A stretch of 64,000 bases of DNA from the NCBI GenBank assembly GCA_008921705.1, contig VFFE01009068.1, positions 1,147,977-1,211,976 on the forward strand, given 5' to 3'. The stretch is from Burhinus oedicnemus. Its lineage: Eukaryota > Chordata > Aves > Charadriiformes > Burhinidae. The notes under the pieces are model-generated. The model was not told the origin of the DNA, made no database searches, and saw only the letters and a program-made list of their open reading frames with translations. This document shows positions 49,045 through 60,600 of this stretch, piece by piece. Numbering within the stretch: the first letter of the stretch is position 1; every line of letters starts with the position of its first letter. Both the position numbers and the translations under genes were made by a program.

Positions 49045-49487
49045 ATTAGGGTCTAGGGAACATGTCTTATGAGGAGCGCCTGAGGGAACCGGGGTTGTTT
49101 AGTCTAGAGAAAAGGAGGCTGAGGGGAGACCCTTACCGCTCTCTACAACTACCTGAAAGGAGGTTGTAGTGAGGCGGGCATTGGACTTTTCTCCCAAGTG
49201 ACAAGTGATAGGACAAGAGGAAACGGCCTCAAGTTGTGGCAGGGGAGGTTTAGATTGGACATTAGGAAAAATTTCTTCACTGAAAGTGTCGTCAAGCATT
49301 GGAACAGGCTGTTCAGGGAAGTGGTTGAGTCACCATTCCTGGAAGTACTTAAAAGACACATAGATGTGGCACCTGGAGACATGATTTAGTGGGACTTGGC
49401 AGTGCTAGGTTTAAAGTTGGACTCTATGATCTGAAAAGTCTTTTCCAACCTAAATGATCTGATGATTCTATGAATCTATGATAATCC
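49045..49487 (+). mobile_element. CR1 LINE, 5'-truncated 3' fragment
   Basis: The last 0.44 kb of a CR1. It begins in the [20 protein letters not shown] part of the C-terminal region (here AACATGTCTTATGAGGAGCG) and runs through [12 protein letters not shown] frameshift at about 49130 (an extra base in GGAGACCCTT) is followed by [14 protein letters not shown] wording. The frame at 49198-49389 ([36 protein letters not shown]) ends in DMI. The 3' untranslated region follows, with a tail GATTCTATGAATCTATGA. It is the same subfamily as 1478-2056 and 11289-14395 by these signatures. Confidence 0.95.
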
Positions 49488-52400
49488 TCGAGAAGCCTTT
49501 TCACCTATTTTTACATTGAAATGAGCTCATAAGGAAGGAATGGTGTTAGCAACATCTGCAGTTCTATCTCTAGATTCTTGCTGCCCACAGGTTCAGCTTA
49601 TACTTCAGTTAATAATACCAACACGGGCATGGTCTCATAGATTAGAACATTAATCTCTAGTAAATATATGTAAACTGGTGGATTTATTTATATTTTATTA
49701 TGATTACTGAGCTACAGCAAAGTATTTAAGCTAATGTATTTCACTCACCAACTTATTCCTAGGGAAGAAGAGATGACTTGTAAATTCAGAACTGTAACAT
49801 TTCAGAAGTATGCTTCATTGGGTATAAAATTACAATGTTTGTATTCACAAGCAGTTCTTGAAAATGAAAAGACTGACATGCCAATATAGCCTGTATGCAT
49901 ATAGGTGCATGTATTTTACATGTGATACTTGTAGCTTTAGATAACAGTCTGCAAAGGTTTTTGCTATCATCAAGCTGAACAGACAGCAAAACATTCACAA
50001 ATACGAACTCCTAAGCAAACTCCTGGGGTAAAACCTTTGAATTGAAACCTCCGTCTATTCAGGCAGTTGGTTTGTTCAAAGGCATTTTTCAGTATTCATC
50101 ACTGACACAGCCTGCTTCATCTCATCACTCTTGAAAGAAGCAAAAAATTTCAGACTTGATTTGAATAGCCAAATGAACATTTTGAGAATTTCCAGGAAAA
50201 ATTAATTATTCTTTATATATTGCTTTGGAAACTATTACAAGTAGTATGCATTTATTTTCTAACAATTCTTCTACATAATACATTATTTATAACACAGATA
50301 CAACATCTACATGATCTACAAATGCTGTGAGGCATTCTTTAAACTTCCATCATTAATTTGACCACGTTCTAGGAAAACATCTCTGGTCAATGCAGTATAT
50401 CAGCCACACGCACAGCCTCGCTTGAGTCAAAGACATTTAAATAAATGTACTTAGCATAGTACAGGAAACTTATTACATGGTCTGCATGTTGCAGAATAAC
50501 TTATTCATTAGAAATTAGTGCAAGTCTCTTGAATTTAGAAAGAAAGGCAAGTTATAATATTGAACTGCAACTGAGTACAACTGCTCCGCTCCTAGCTCCA
50601 AAACAGATTTCAAGTGTGACCAGATGAAAATCCTGCAGAGGTATGTCATGGTGCCCCTATTTGGCTCCTTGGGGAGCAGACTCATTTTGCAATGTTAAAT
50701 AAGAAACAAAAAATCGCAGCTTTTGCAGGTACAACTGGTCTTACTATATAATCGCCATTACTGTTAAACATTAATTTTGAGGAAATAGAGGACAGCAAAC
50801 CAATCCAAACAAAGGGAGGAGAGAATTGCTTTATCTTTCCTGTGGAGCTCATCAGCACTGCTTTCTTCCTACTAAAATCTTTTAAGATGTCTTCATCATT
50901 CTTGTGTAAAAGGGATATTGTTTCAACTACATCTATCTCTTGATACTGTTTTATCCTCTCCATCTCTGCCTCCCCCCTCCATTTTAATGAATGTCTCCAT
51001 TGACTGTGTCTGAGATTTAATAACTGTTCACATCATAAAAGCAGCCTTTCAAATTTATTTTTACTTCTGTTAGTTTAAGTGGCTGTGCTGGAAGCTGCAC
51101 GAAAGGAATGGTTCAACTGATCCATTTTTTTAAAGTAGCTTTTGTTTTGTTCTGGTCCTGAATGGCAAATCACTGTAGCAGAAATGGTTTATGTCACATT
51201 GGTAAATAGTCCTAAAGCAAGTTTTTAGATAATTGGGGCAAAACATAATCAATGACAATCCAGAAACTGAACTTTACCAAAATGTAGGCTTGTCAGAAGG
51301 ACAAGAGTATATATCCTATCTATGTAGATAATGTGTTGATCTCTTTGTGAACTTGGATTTGATTTAGGTTTAAAAAATGTGGAGCTTCTGCAAAGAAATA
51401 TGCTACAGATTTTGTTGTACTTCCTCAGGAGTTAAAGGCCAATGACCCCTGGCAGGGCTACACTGAAGAAAATTAATGAAGTTTTGAATAAATATGGTAT
51501 GGTGTATGACATTATCTCTGTCTGGGAATGCTCTCTCTATTTCTCTCATGACTATATAATATATTATGTGAACGATGAAAAAAAGTATTGAAATGGACTA
51601 AAGAAAGAGCTCTGTGGATGAAGGGCTTTGACTGACTCCTAAACTGTCTCTGCAGTCTGACTTACAATTACAGTCACTATTTTCCTTTAAAAGAATTGTA
51701 ACTATTGCAAATATTACATGTGTGCTTTTGCAATTACTACTGGTGAAGGTGTGAAATATGAGATCAACTCAACATACGAAGAGATTGTAGTGACTGAGTT
51801 ATGGCTACCAAAGAGGTTCTGTAACTCAGTTGTATAATTTCAGTTGAAATTACTGAAGTGCATTACCTTGGTCTAATTAGATGAGTGAAGGTAACTCAGT
51901 GGAAAAAGACATAAAAGTTGACTTTAATTCCATCATCATTTAGCTAGCATGTGATTTTGTAATGTGAAAAATGTAATGTGTTCTTGTAGACATTGCTCAT
52001 AAAATGCTTTACATTGCAGCTTGGGAAACTGCTTGATTTTGGACATTAGTTTTAATTATTTTGGCTAGTCTTAATACTGCTTTTCCATATTTTAAAAAGT
52101 TGAAGTAGATAAAATAAGCAAATTTGCCAGATAATGTTTTAGAAGCTTATGAAGAACTTCCAGGACAAAACCAGCTGATATTATTTGAGCAAATCAGCCT
52201 GTTTTGCGCCACTTAAAATAATTTGGAAGTCTCTGTCATGCTGGTAATAAAATAACACCATGTGTCAAGAGGGATTATGTAAATTCTGTTACTAAATAAT
52301 CACATTCTTACCATTCAGTTTCTGGGAGCACCTGCTCTGCAGTGTGCAAGGTAGCATATTCACAAGGAGCTGTACTTCAGACCATCCTCTGCTGATACTC

Positions 52401-55400
52401 TCTTTTGTCCAGATGACTTTTGACCCCAAGCACAAAACTCCATATACGTAACCTGGTCCTCAGGAGACCGGAAGTTAGGATGTAAGAAAGCTAGGGCTTT
52501 TTTTGATTATACAGTCACAGTTATGGATGATATTGTACACAATGTTTTGTTTATTCTTCTACAGATAAGGTGAAAGGTATAATTAAAGTACTGATTAACG
52601 TCTCTGCCTCTCTTTTCCAGTCCTACTCCTTTTAAAATACAATTAAATATGGAAACAGTGGTTGTTTTGCATTTTAAATGTTTGATTACAGGATCACAGA
52701 TCTTGACACTACATTTATTTATCTGCAAAATGTGTGCTTTCTATGTATTAGTTACAGAGTTCTTCACTTCTGAAAAAAGATATGATCATGATCAATATTT
52801 CTATTGACTTCTTTAATTTAACACAGATGCCAAACCTTATATTCTCTTTATTTAGACCATTTTATGGAAGATGTTTCAGATGCACTTTGTTTTACCTTCA
52901 CAAAGGTATTATGAGTCTTTTATAACCTATGTGGGTACAGAACAAAAAAAGTCTGGGATCATAAGCCAATAAAGTTTCAAAGTGTAAAAGAATGGAGTGA
53001 AATCCTCATCATATGAGGATGATATAGATACATTGGGAAATATCTGGAATAGGCAAGAGTATCTCTCCATCCATTGCCCACAACTTTGTTCAACACTCCA
53101 TGAATGTTTCTCCTGAGCTTTTTATGAATTTGGATGGAAATGCTTCTTATTATCATGCAGAGGTCAAACTGATTGCTATAGAAAATTTTATAACTACATA
53201 TTCTCCTTCCTTTCATTGAAATTATATTTTCCACCAAGTTTCTAAGCAATTATTGTTTGCCTCCATGGTCAAGTTTATCTTCTGTTCTGGAAATTTTACT
53301 GGATTTATGTTATCCCATCTTTAGCCCATTGAAGACGCATTTGCATCAGGCAGATATCAAATACTTCAACCAATCTCATAAACAACTGTTTTATAATAGT
53401 ATTCTTAAATTACTCTGGAAGGATTTTCATCATGATGTAGCCAGTTGCTTTCTTGTTTCCTCCAGCTCTAGTTCCTCGTCACAAATCCCGGGGCTGGGAA
53501 GGGGAGAAGAATCATATTCAAAAATTAGAGAAGCTACACAGTGTCAAGCAAATATTCATTATGTAACAAATCCTTCAACAGCAGTCAGCCACCTGGGAAG
53601 CTAAGTGAATTAATTGTCCAGCTGTGAGGGTCTCTCCACTGGAGGGTCTGCTCTAAGGAAGGGCTAGCAGGAGTTTTCTTGGGTGTTTGCTCGCCCACAG
53701 AGGCTTTCTTTTTATTTTTTTATGCTTGTTTTGCATAACATCATTGTGCAAAATATCACTTGCACATCACTTTGATCCTCCTTTACCTGATGGTTAAAAT
53801 AGAAATTAATAGGATTAATAGGATTTATAGAGCACTAATATGGAGTCTAGCTGTTTCAACCGGTTTTGCTTTAATAAGAATAACACTAACCAGTAGAGAC
53901 ATGAAATCACTAAAGTTGAAAGGAAGAATGCATGAGTTTTGATTTTTTCTGTAACACAAAATCAACATCCAACTATCATCACCAGCAGCAAAAAAGACAT
54001 TGACAATTAATTTCGTGAAATAAAAAAGATGAGAGGATGAGTGAGATATTATAATGATATCAGTCACAAGTATTCCTTTTGTTGCACTAAAATTATGTAA
54101 CTTTCAAATTAACTAGGCCCTGCTTTCAAGAGTCAAATTCAGTACATATTGCTCCTACAAGACATTTGGTTACCCATGTATATAGCTTACTAAATATAAA
54201 GATCAAGTTTCTATAAAACATCTAAATCACTTTTAAAAAATACATTATTCATTCATCCATGCTTAACATCTTTATTACATCTACAAAAAATGTGACATAT
54301 TAGTTCTCCAGCATTAAAGGTAAAATGAGAATTCTCTGCCTACCTGCATGCAAAATTCAGTCTTCAGATAATAATCTGTTTTTCAGAAGTGTGACTGCTT
54401 TTATGAAAGAGATTTGTCCCATCTAATTCGGTAACAAGTTGCTACATAGCTGCTTTTTTGTTCTTTTGGATGCAAACAGAAGTGACAACGATGTGGTGAT
54501 GGTGGGACTATATCACTGAAAAGTTTATCTATGTTCAGTCAAGAGGTTCATAGTTTTATGAACTTATACCACTTTCCTCATACTGAGACAGAGAATACCA
54601 CTAGTATTTTGGATAGATTTATGATTGTAAAATGCTTTTACACAGATGTTTAATCTGATATGGGAAGGCACCCTCATGCTTTTTTAAGAGCAAAGAATAG
54701 AAGTAGCTAAGCAAAACTAGTCATATACCAGGAATAAACCTGGCAATCAGCAAAGAATTCAGAAATAATTCTTGATTTTATAACTCACAGAAGTACAGAA
54801 TTAATAATTCAAAATTTAAATATTTGGCTTATGACATGCCACCTGATCTGCTAACTGTATTGAGCTTATCAAGTAAACATCAGGTTTGAATTTTAAATTT
54901 AATCAACTTTTGAAGTTTAAAGAAGCTTTTATAATTTGCCTTGGAATCAACAATGGTTAGGATTTTCAGTAACGATTGCCTAGATTTAGTATTCTATATT
55001 CAGTCTCTAAGGAAGCATTGACTTTGTCATTCTGAACATCCTCTCTATCTGTGTAAAAGAAGCTGATGCTGCAAAGTTGTCTTTTCTGGAAGCAAGAGTT
55101 GAAACTGACTTAGAGTTTTGAAAAATACAGAAGAAGCCCCAATAGACAGCAGAGTTACCATCAAAACTATAAAAACAGAGTGAGCAGTGCTGGAACAGAT
55201 GTCTCATCCTCTTTTGATCACGTTTCTTTTCAAGAAATTAAATTTCCATCTTAAATTCTTACATTTCCATCTGTATCTTAATAAAATTAAAGAATGAACC
55301 TCTGTTCTACAAAGTTGATGGCAAAAATTCAGCTGATACTTTTTCATATTAAAATAAGGGATCATAACCTGCTCATGTGGTCTAAATGTATTATAATTTT

Positions 55401-56582
55401 ATATTGTGAATTGAGCCGTAATATAAATGCTATAGGCCTACATACCTAGTCATTTAATTCGTTTTCTGCATCGAAATATGCAAAATGTAAGAAAAAAGCT
55501 TTAAAAAGCAGTACTCTGCCTTTCATTGCAATGGTCTATAGCAATAAACAGTAGAGCCGCAGCTGCACATTAAGACCTAATGCCATGCTCAAGATACTGG
55601 CATACAAATGGCATAACATAACACAAAATGACACATCGTAGGTTATTACTGGCTCACTGGCTCAAAGAAAGAAAGAGAAGATATTAATTAAAACCAGTGA
55701 TGGTTTAGAGAGAGGAGATCTGTGGGGGGAAGTATACAGATAGAGAATGTCTGGAAGAGATCTAACATTGAAATGATTCCTTTCTGCCTCTAAAGAGAAA
55801 ATTCAGTCTGTGACAAAGGACAGTCCATTAACTGATGTGACCTGATTAGGCTTATTAATGCTGCTGGCTGTATTATTAAGACAAATGAGAGGCAGAGAAG
55901 CCAGGACTGTGTAGTCAAACAGATCCCACCTGGGTGGGTGCTCCAGCTTAATTCTTTTTACACTGCATGAACAAACCCAATGTCAAAGTTCAAGAGAGTC
56001 AGTCAAGCAAATGATGGGATTATAGTTCAGGATGAAAAAATAGGAGGAGGGTGGGGAGGAATGATGAATGCTCTTTCACCAGAGGAATTATAAACAAATG
56101 TAATCTTTCTTGCTAAAGTATTTAACTCTTCTCTCTGTCTCAGGTCATTTAACACATACTTACATTGCAAAAAGAAGTATTTTTCAAAATTACAATTTTT
56201 ACCTCACAATTTAAAGTATGTGTCAAAACAATTACTGAGTTCATTACATTTTCCCCAATACATGAAAAAGAATTTTTGTTTTGAAATGAGTTACAGAAAT
56301 GAGTGGAGGAAAATACAATCTATATTTCTCTCTGATAGGAAAGGAAAACAGAATACAGAAAAGATGTAACTGCTATTTTTTTTAACTAATGCTGCCCAAA
56401 GGAAAAACAAATATTCAAAACATAATGCAAATATTACATGAATGTTCATAACAATTGAATGAGATGCCTTCTTTCTCCCATTTAGAGACAGAAACTTATA
56501 AACCAGCAAAAAAAAACCCCAACCAAAACCAAACCACAAAGACCATTGTTGTTAGCTTATTCATCAAAACTAACAGAGAAGA
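49488..56582. other. Long unclassified AT-rich stretch
   Basis: About 7 kb without a recognised gene or transposable element. Open frames reach 115 codons (53257-53604) without domains. Two parts, about 51820-52270 and 55830-56010, have the look of conserved non-coding DNA (few simple repeats, TAAT and E-box motifs), which I could not test. Confidence 0.5.
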
Positions 56583-56587
56583 GTCAG
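56583..56587. repeat. Left 5-bp target-site duplication of the solo LTR
   Basis: GTCAG directly before the LTR start. The same five bases follow the LTR end at 57686-57690. Confidence 0.85.
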
Positions 56588-56769
56588 TGTATTGGGTTTA
56601 CATTGCAAGGTTTTGGTAGCCAGGGGGACTACAGGAGTGGTGGATTCTGTGAGAAGAGACCAGGAGCTGCTGCCATGTCAGACAAAGCCAGTACCAGCCA
56701 GCTCCAAGACAGACCTGATGCTGGCCAAAGCCAAGACCATCGGCAACGCTGGTGGTGCCTCTGTGATAA

Positions 56770-56779
56770 CATATTTAAG
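56770..56779 (+). promoter_or_regulatory. TATA-like element of the LTR
   Basis: CATATTTAAG, the only TATA-type motif in the first 300 bases of the LTR, in the place expected for the U3/R boundary. Confidence 0.45.
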
Positions 56780-56904
56780 AAAGGGTAAAAAAAAAAATGC
56801 TGCACAGCAGTTGTGAGAGAGATGAGTGCAAAAAATATGGAACAACCCTGCAGACACCAAGGTCAGTGAAGAAAGACAGAGAGGAGGTGCTCCATGTGCC
56901 ACAG

Positions 56905-57290
56905 CAGAGATTGCCCTGCAGCCCATGGAGAAGACCATGGTGAAGCAGGTTGTCCCCCTGCAGCCCATGGAGGACCCCACACAGCAGTAGGTGGATGTGC
57001 CCTGAAGGAAGCTGCAACCTGTGGAGAGCCCATGCTGGAGAAGATTCCTGGCAGGAACTGCAGCTCATGGAGAGGAGTCCATGGAGGAGGAGGTTTTCTG
57101 GCAGGACCTGTGACCCTGCAGGGGACCCACGCTGGGGCAGTCTGTTACTGAAGGACTATACCCCTTGGAAAGGACCCATGCTGGAACAGTTCTTGAAGAA
57201 CTGCAGCCCATGGGAAGGACCCACATTGGAGCAGTCTGTGAAGGACTGTATCCCATGGGAGGGACCCCATGCTGGAGCAGGGGAACAGCG
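56905..57290 (+). repeat. Degenerate tandem units inside the LTR
   Basis: Roughly eight to nine diverged units of about 40-50 bp, built on CTGCAGCCCATGG and GGACCCATGCTGGAGCAG. Examples of the first half are at about 56911, 56958 and 57202; examples of the second half are at about 57124, 57173, 57217 and 57264. Unit length varies, so this is an old internal expansion that is part of the LTR family itself. Confidence 0.8.
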
Positions 57291-57495
57291 TGAGGAGGAA
57301 GAAGTGGCAGAGAGGAGCTGTTCTGAACAGACTGCAACCCCAGTTCCTCATCCCCCTGTGCCACTCAGGGATAGGTGAAGTAGAAGAGTTGGGAATGAAC
57401 GAGTGAAGTTGACCCTGGGAAGAAGGGAGGGTAGGGAGAAAATATTTTTAGTTTTGTTTTTGTTTCTCACTATCCTACTCTATTTTTAAGTTGGC

Positions 57496-57501
57496 AATAA
57501 A
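57496..57501 (+). terminator. Poly(A) signal AATAAA of the LTR
   Basis: AATAAA followed within about 35 bases by T/G-rich sequence (TTTTGCCTGTGTTGG), the normal layout for an R/U5 cleavage site. Confidence 0.7.
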
Positions 57502-57685
57502 TCAAATTAATTTTCCCCACGTCAAGTCTATTTTGCCTGTGTTGGTAACTCGTAAGCAATCTCCCTGTCCTTATCTCAACCCCCAAGCTTTTCAATTTTA
57601 TTTTCTCTCATTGTCCTTCCAAGGAGGAGGAGTGAGAGAGCAGCTTGGTGGGCACCCGGCAGCCAGCCAAGGTCAACCCACCACA

Positions 57686-57690
57686 GTCAG
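57686..57690. repeat. Right 5-bp target-site duplication of the solo LTR
   Basis: GTCAG, an exact copy of 56583-56587. It fixes the LTR boundaries to the base. Confidence 0.85.
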
Positions 57691-60600
57691 ACATAGTGGC
57701 TACAAAATATAAGCTCATCCTATGGCAGCTGGTTTATTTAAATATTTAGAGGTTTCTGCCAAACACCTTCTGATTTTTTCAAATAGATAATCACGGACTA
57801 GGACTTATACTTAGTATAGGACCTATTTAGTGAATATTGTGTATGTTTATTTAAAGTGCAGCTGCAAAGTTTGAAGGTTATCTCCTGCAGATGTCCAGGC
57901 TAGAAAGACAGGTGGAAATGGAAGTATGGTGTAAATGAAATGGCTAAATAAATGTTTTGGGGTTGGTGGCATTTTGGGGGTTTGGGTTTTTTGGTCATTC
58001 TGTTTTTCAAATGCAGCCACTCCTAAGGCCAGTAAATCCCTACCTGTATAGATACAGTATTGTAAACACGTTAAAGAGAGTGACTGCCCATGAAAAAAAC
58101 CCACACAATAACTAAGTTACTTAGAAAAGAGAGAAGACCCTATCATTTTTCAAAGAGTTTAAAGGTAGATCTAGACACAACAAGGTACTTGCTGAGATCA
58201 AGACTCAAGACGAATACTATTGCCAAGGAGACATTGTAGAAATTGCTATTATGTGTGCAAGTATGCATCAGATTTGGTGACATGCATATTCTGAATTAGG
58301 AGTACTATTTGGCTCCTTCACATACAGAAGCAATGGCTTTCTAGTCATATGGATGGCATGCATGAAACCAGGCATCCGGAGACAGGTATGTCTGTCATTC
58401 TGCAAAGACATATTTTCCCTGCCAGCTGCAGCATAGTAGATACATTTCTCACCTAGGTCTAAGTAGACGGTTACATCTGCATGATACAACAGAGTGTGGA
58501 GAAACAAGTTCAGTCAGAGCTGTGTTTGTGTATTGCTAGGATTGCACTTCTCAAAAAAACTAATTGACTATGTCCTATCACTGTTACTCTGTTTCTGCTT
58601 CTAGCATAGCTTAACCACTGCATTTTGTGGGGTCTTACCACATATTTCTTGCCCTGAGCAGGTTTAAACTTGCCAGTTTGTAGGGAAAGGCTCTAAAAGG
58701 AACTTTGGGCAAAACAACAAGAAAAGGAGTAAATATGGACGAAACAAAAAATATGGGCAAGTATGGAGAGGCAGAAAGGGAAAAAAAGGGGAGATAAATT
58801 ATGAAAGGATGGATATCAGCAAAGTTTAAAAACTAACAGGTAGAGAAAGTACCTGGAAATGTGTAAGGAATCTAAATATCTGTAGCTCTTGGACCATGAC
58901 AGTGTGTCTTGCAGAGCATTGCACATTGCCTTGGAGACTGAGAAGGAAGAACCGTAAACTTGGCTTACTGGTACAAGATTGCAAAGTGCAGAGAAATGTA
59001 TGTACAAGGAGGAAGTAATGGTGCCCTGGACAAGGACTATCTGGAATGAAGAGCAGCAAGAAGAAAGATAGTAAACTGGTCCACTCAACATCTTAGACAT
59101 GAGCAAACATATACTAATGTGCAACATATTAGGAAGACAGAAAAAAAGGAGGAACTGTACACCTTAATACATAGCCAAAATTATGACCTAACTGATTCAG
59201 ACACAAACTGGTGGCATAAATCGCATGATTGGATTATTGTTTTAAAGAACCTCAATTTCTCAGATTCTTAGCTTAGGCAAAGAAATAAGAAACAAAGGAG
59301 GGTGTATTTCAGGGGTACATCCTTTTGCATGAAGGTCCAGAATACAGAAGGAAATAGACTTTCTGAAAGGTTCTGTGTAATGGTAGATAACGTTCCTTCC
59401 TCAGAAGGAGTGCATCTAGTCTAGGATGAAAAATTGTCAGAAACAATTAAGGATTTCTTAACGAAACTGTATTAAAAGCACAGATTCAAAACATCCATTT
59501 TGGAAAAAAGTTGGGAGCCTTAATGAGGGACCAACACGGCTATATCATAAGTTTTTTAGAAATCTCAGATGAATACAGGCAACAGACAAAGTGGATAATG
59601 GCATCTACTAGGAATAAATTCTGAAGTATAACATGCACATTAGGACCAACAATCAAAATAACATACTCATTCAGCAGAAAAGTCACTCAGAAATTCACTG
59701 ACTACTTTTATGAGAAAAGGTCAAAGCTCTTCCATGTCTAATGGTTCTACCCATTCATTTCTATATTGAATATTAATAGGAGATACATATAACATCTCAG
59801 GAAACTAGAAATATTTTGCCTGTCTGAAAGAAAAATGATCCTCAAAATACTGAGCTGAGGTCCAATTCTCAGAAGACATTTGAAGCAAATAATCCTACAA
59901 ACTATTTGTAAATACCTTAAAAAGAAAAAAAAGTTGAGTAACACCCAAAACTGAGTTGATGAAGATATTTCTCTGTCTAATCAGCTTTCCACCTTCTGCA
60001 ATGCATTTCCTCTAATGAACAAAGAATAGATGTCACACATGTAGACACAGGGAAAGGCTGGGATACTACTTAATGTGACATTCCAGGGCAAGTTAGGGAA
60101 CATAACCTGGATGAAACCTCAATCAAATGGATGCAGAACTGGTCAGAAAACTGTGTTCAGTGAATAGCAGCTGAAGAACACAATCAAAACTGAAAAAATT
60201 TGTGTCAGGTGCTTTTCTGTGGAAATTGGACCACAGTCTTTCACTATTCAGTATTTTCAAGCTCTGTAATAATGGAATAGCAGGTGCACTTACCAAGTAT
60301 ACAAACTGCAGCAAACAAGGAGGTATTGCAAGCTGGTTTTGACAGTATCCATTTTATTTGGTTGTTTACACTGTTGTTACATGTTCTGCATAGCACTCTG
60401 CTTCTAATGCCATCAATCAATGCGTCATACACAGCCATGCTACAGCCAGCAATCTGCGGACCATAACCCCTCTTTTTCCCCTGTGTTTTATTCGTTGAAT
60501 ATTCTTTCACCGTAAGAATCATATAGATAACCTGCCACTCTGGTTCTGTCTTCAGGAGGGAGTGATACAGCACACTGCAAATCACCGTATGAGCTTTTAT

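Larger units (their letters stand above)
56588..57685 (+). mobile_element. Solo LTR of an endogenous retrovirus (ERVL-like), 1098 bp
   Basis: The ends are TGTATTGGGTTTACATTGC and GGTCAACCCACCACA (TG..CA), flanked by a perfect 5-bp duplication GTCAG. The order is normal for the plus strand: U3 with TTTTGGTAGCCAGGGGGAC and CCAGCTCCAAGACAGACC, a TATA-like CATATTTAAG (56770-56779), a long stretch of degenerate GC-rich repeats (56905-57290), an AATAAA poly(A) signal (57496-57501), then GTCCTTATCTCAACCC and the end. I recognise it as a bird LTR type. The CTTATCTCAACCC block near its 3' end is shared with the minus-strand LTR at 36257-36838, which suggests related retroviruses. There is no gag, pol or env around it. 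Open frames across it (for example 56950-57378) are products of the internal repeats, not genes. Confidence 0.93.

Noticed and set aside
56950..57378. 142-codon frame with repeated PWEGPTLEQ-type units
   Set aside because: It lies entirely inside the solo LTR and is the translation of its internal DNA repeats. Similar frames exist on both strands.
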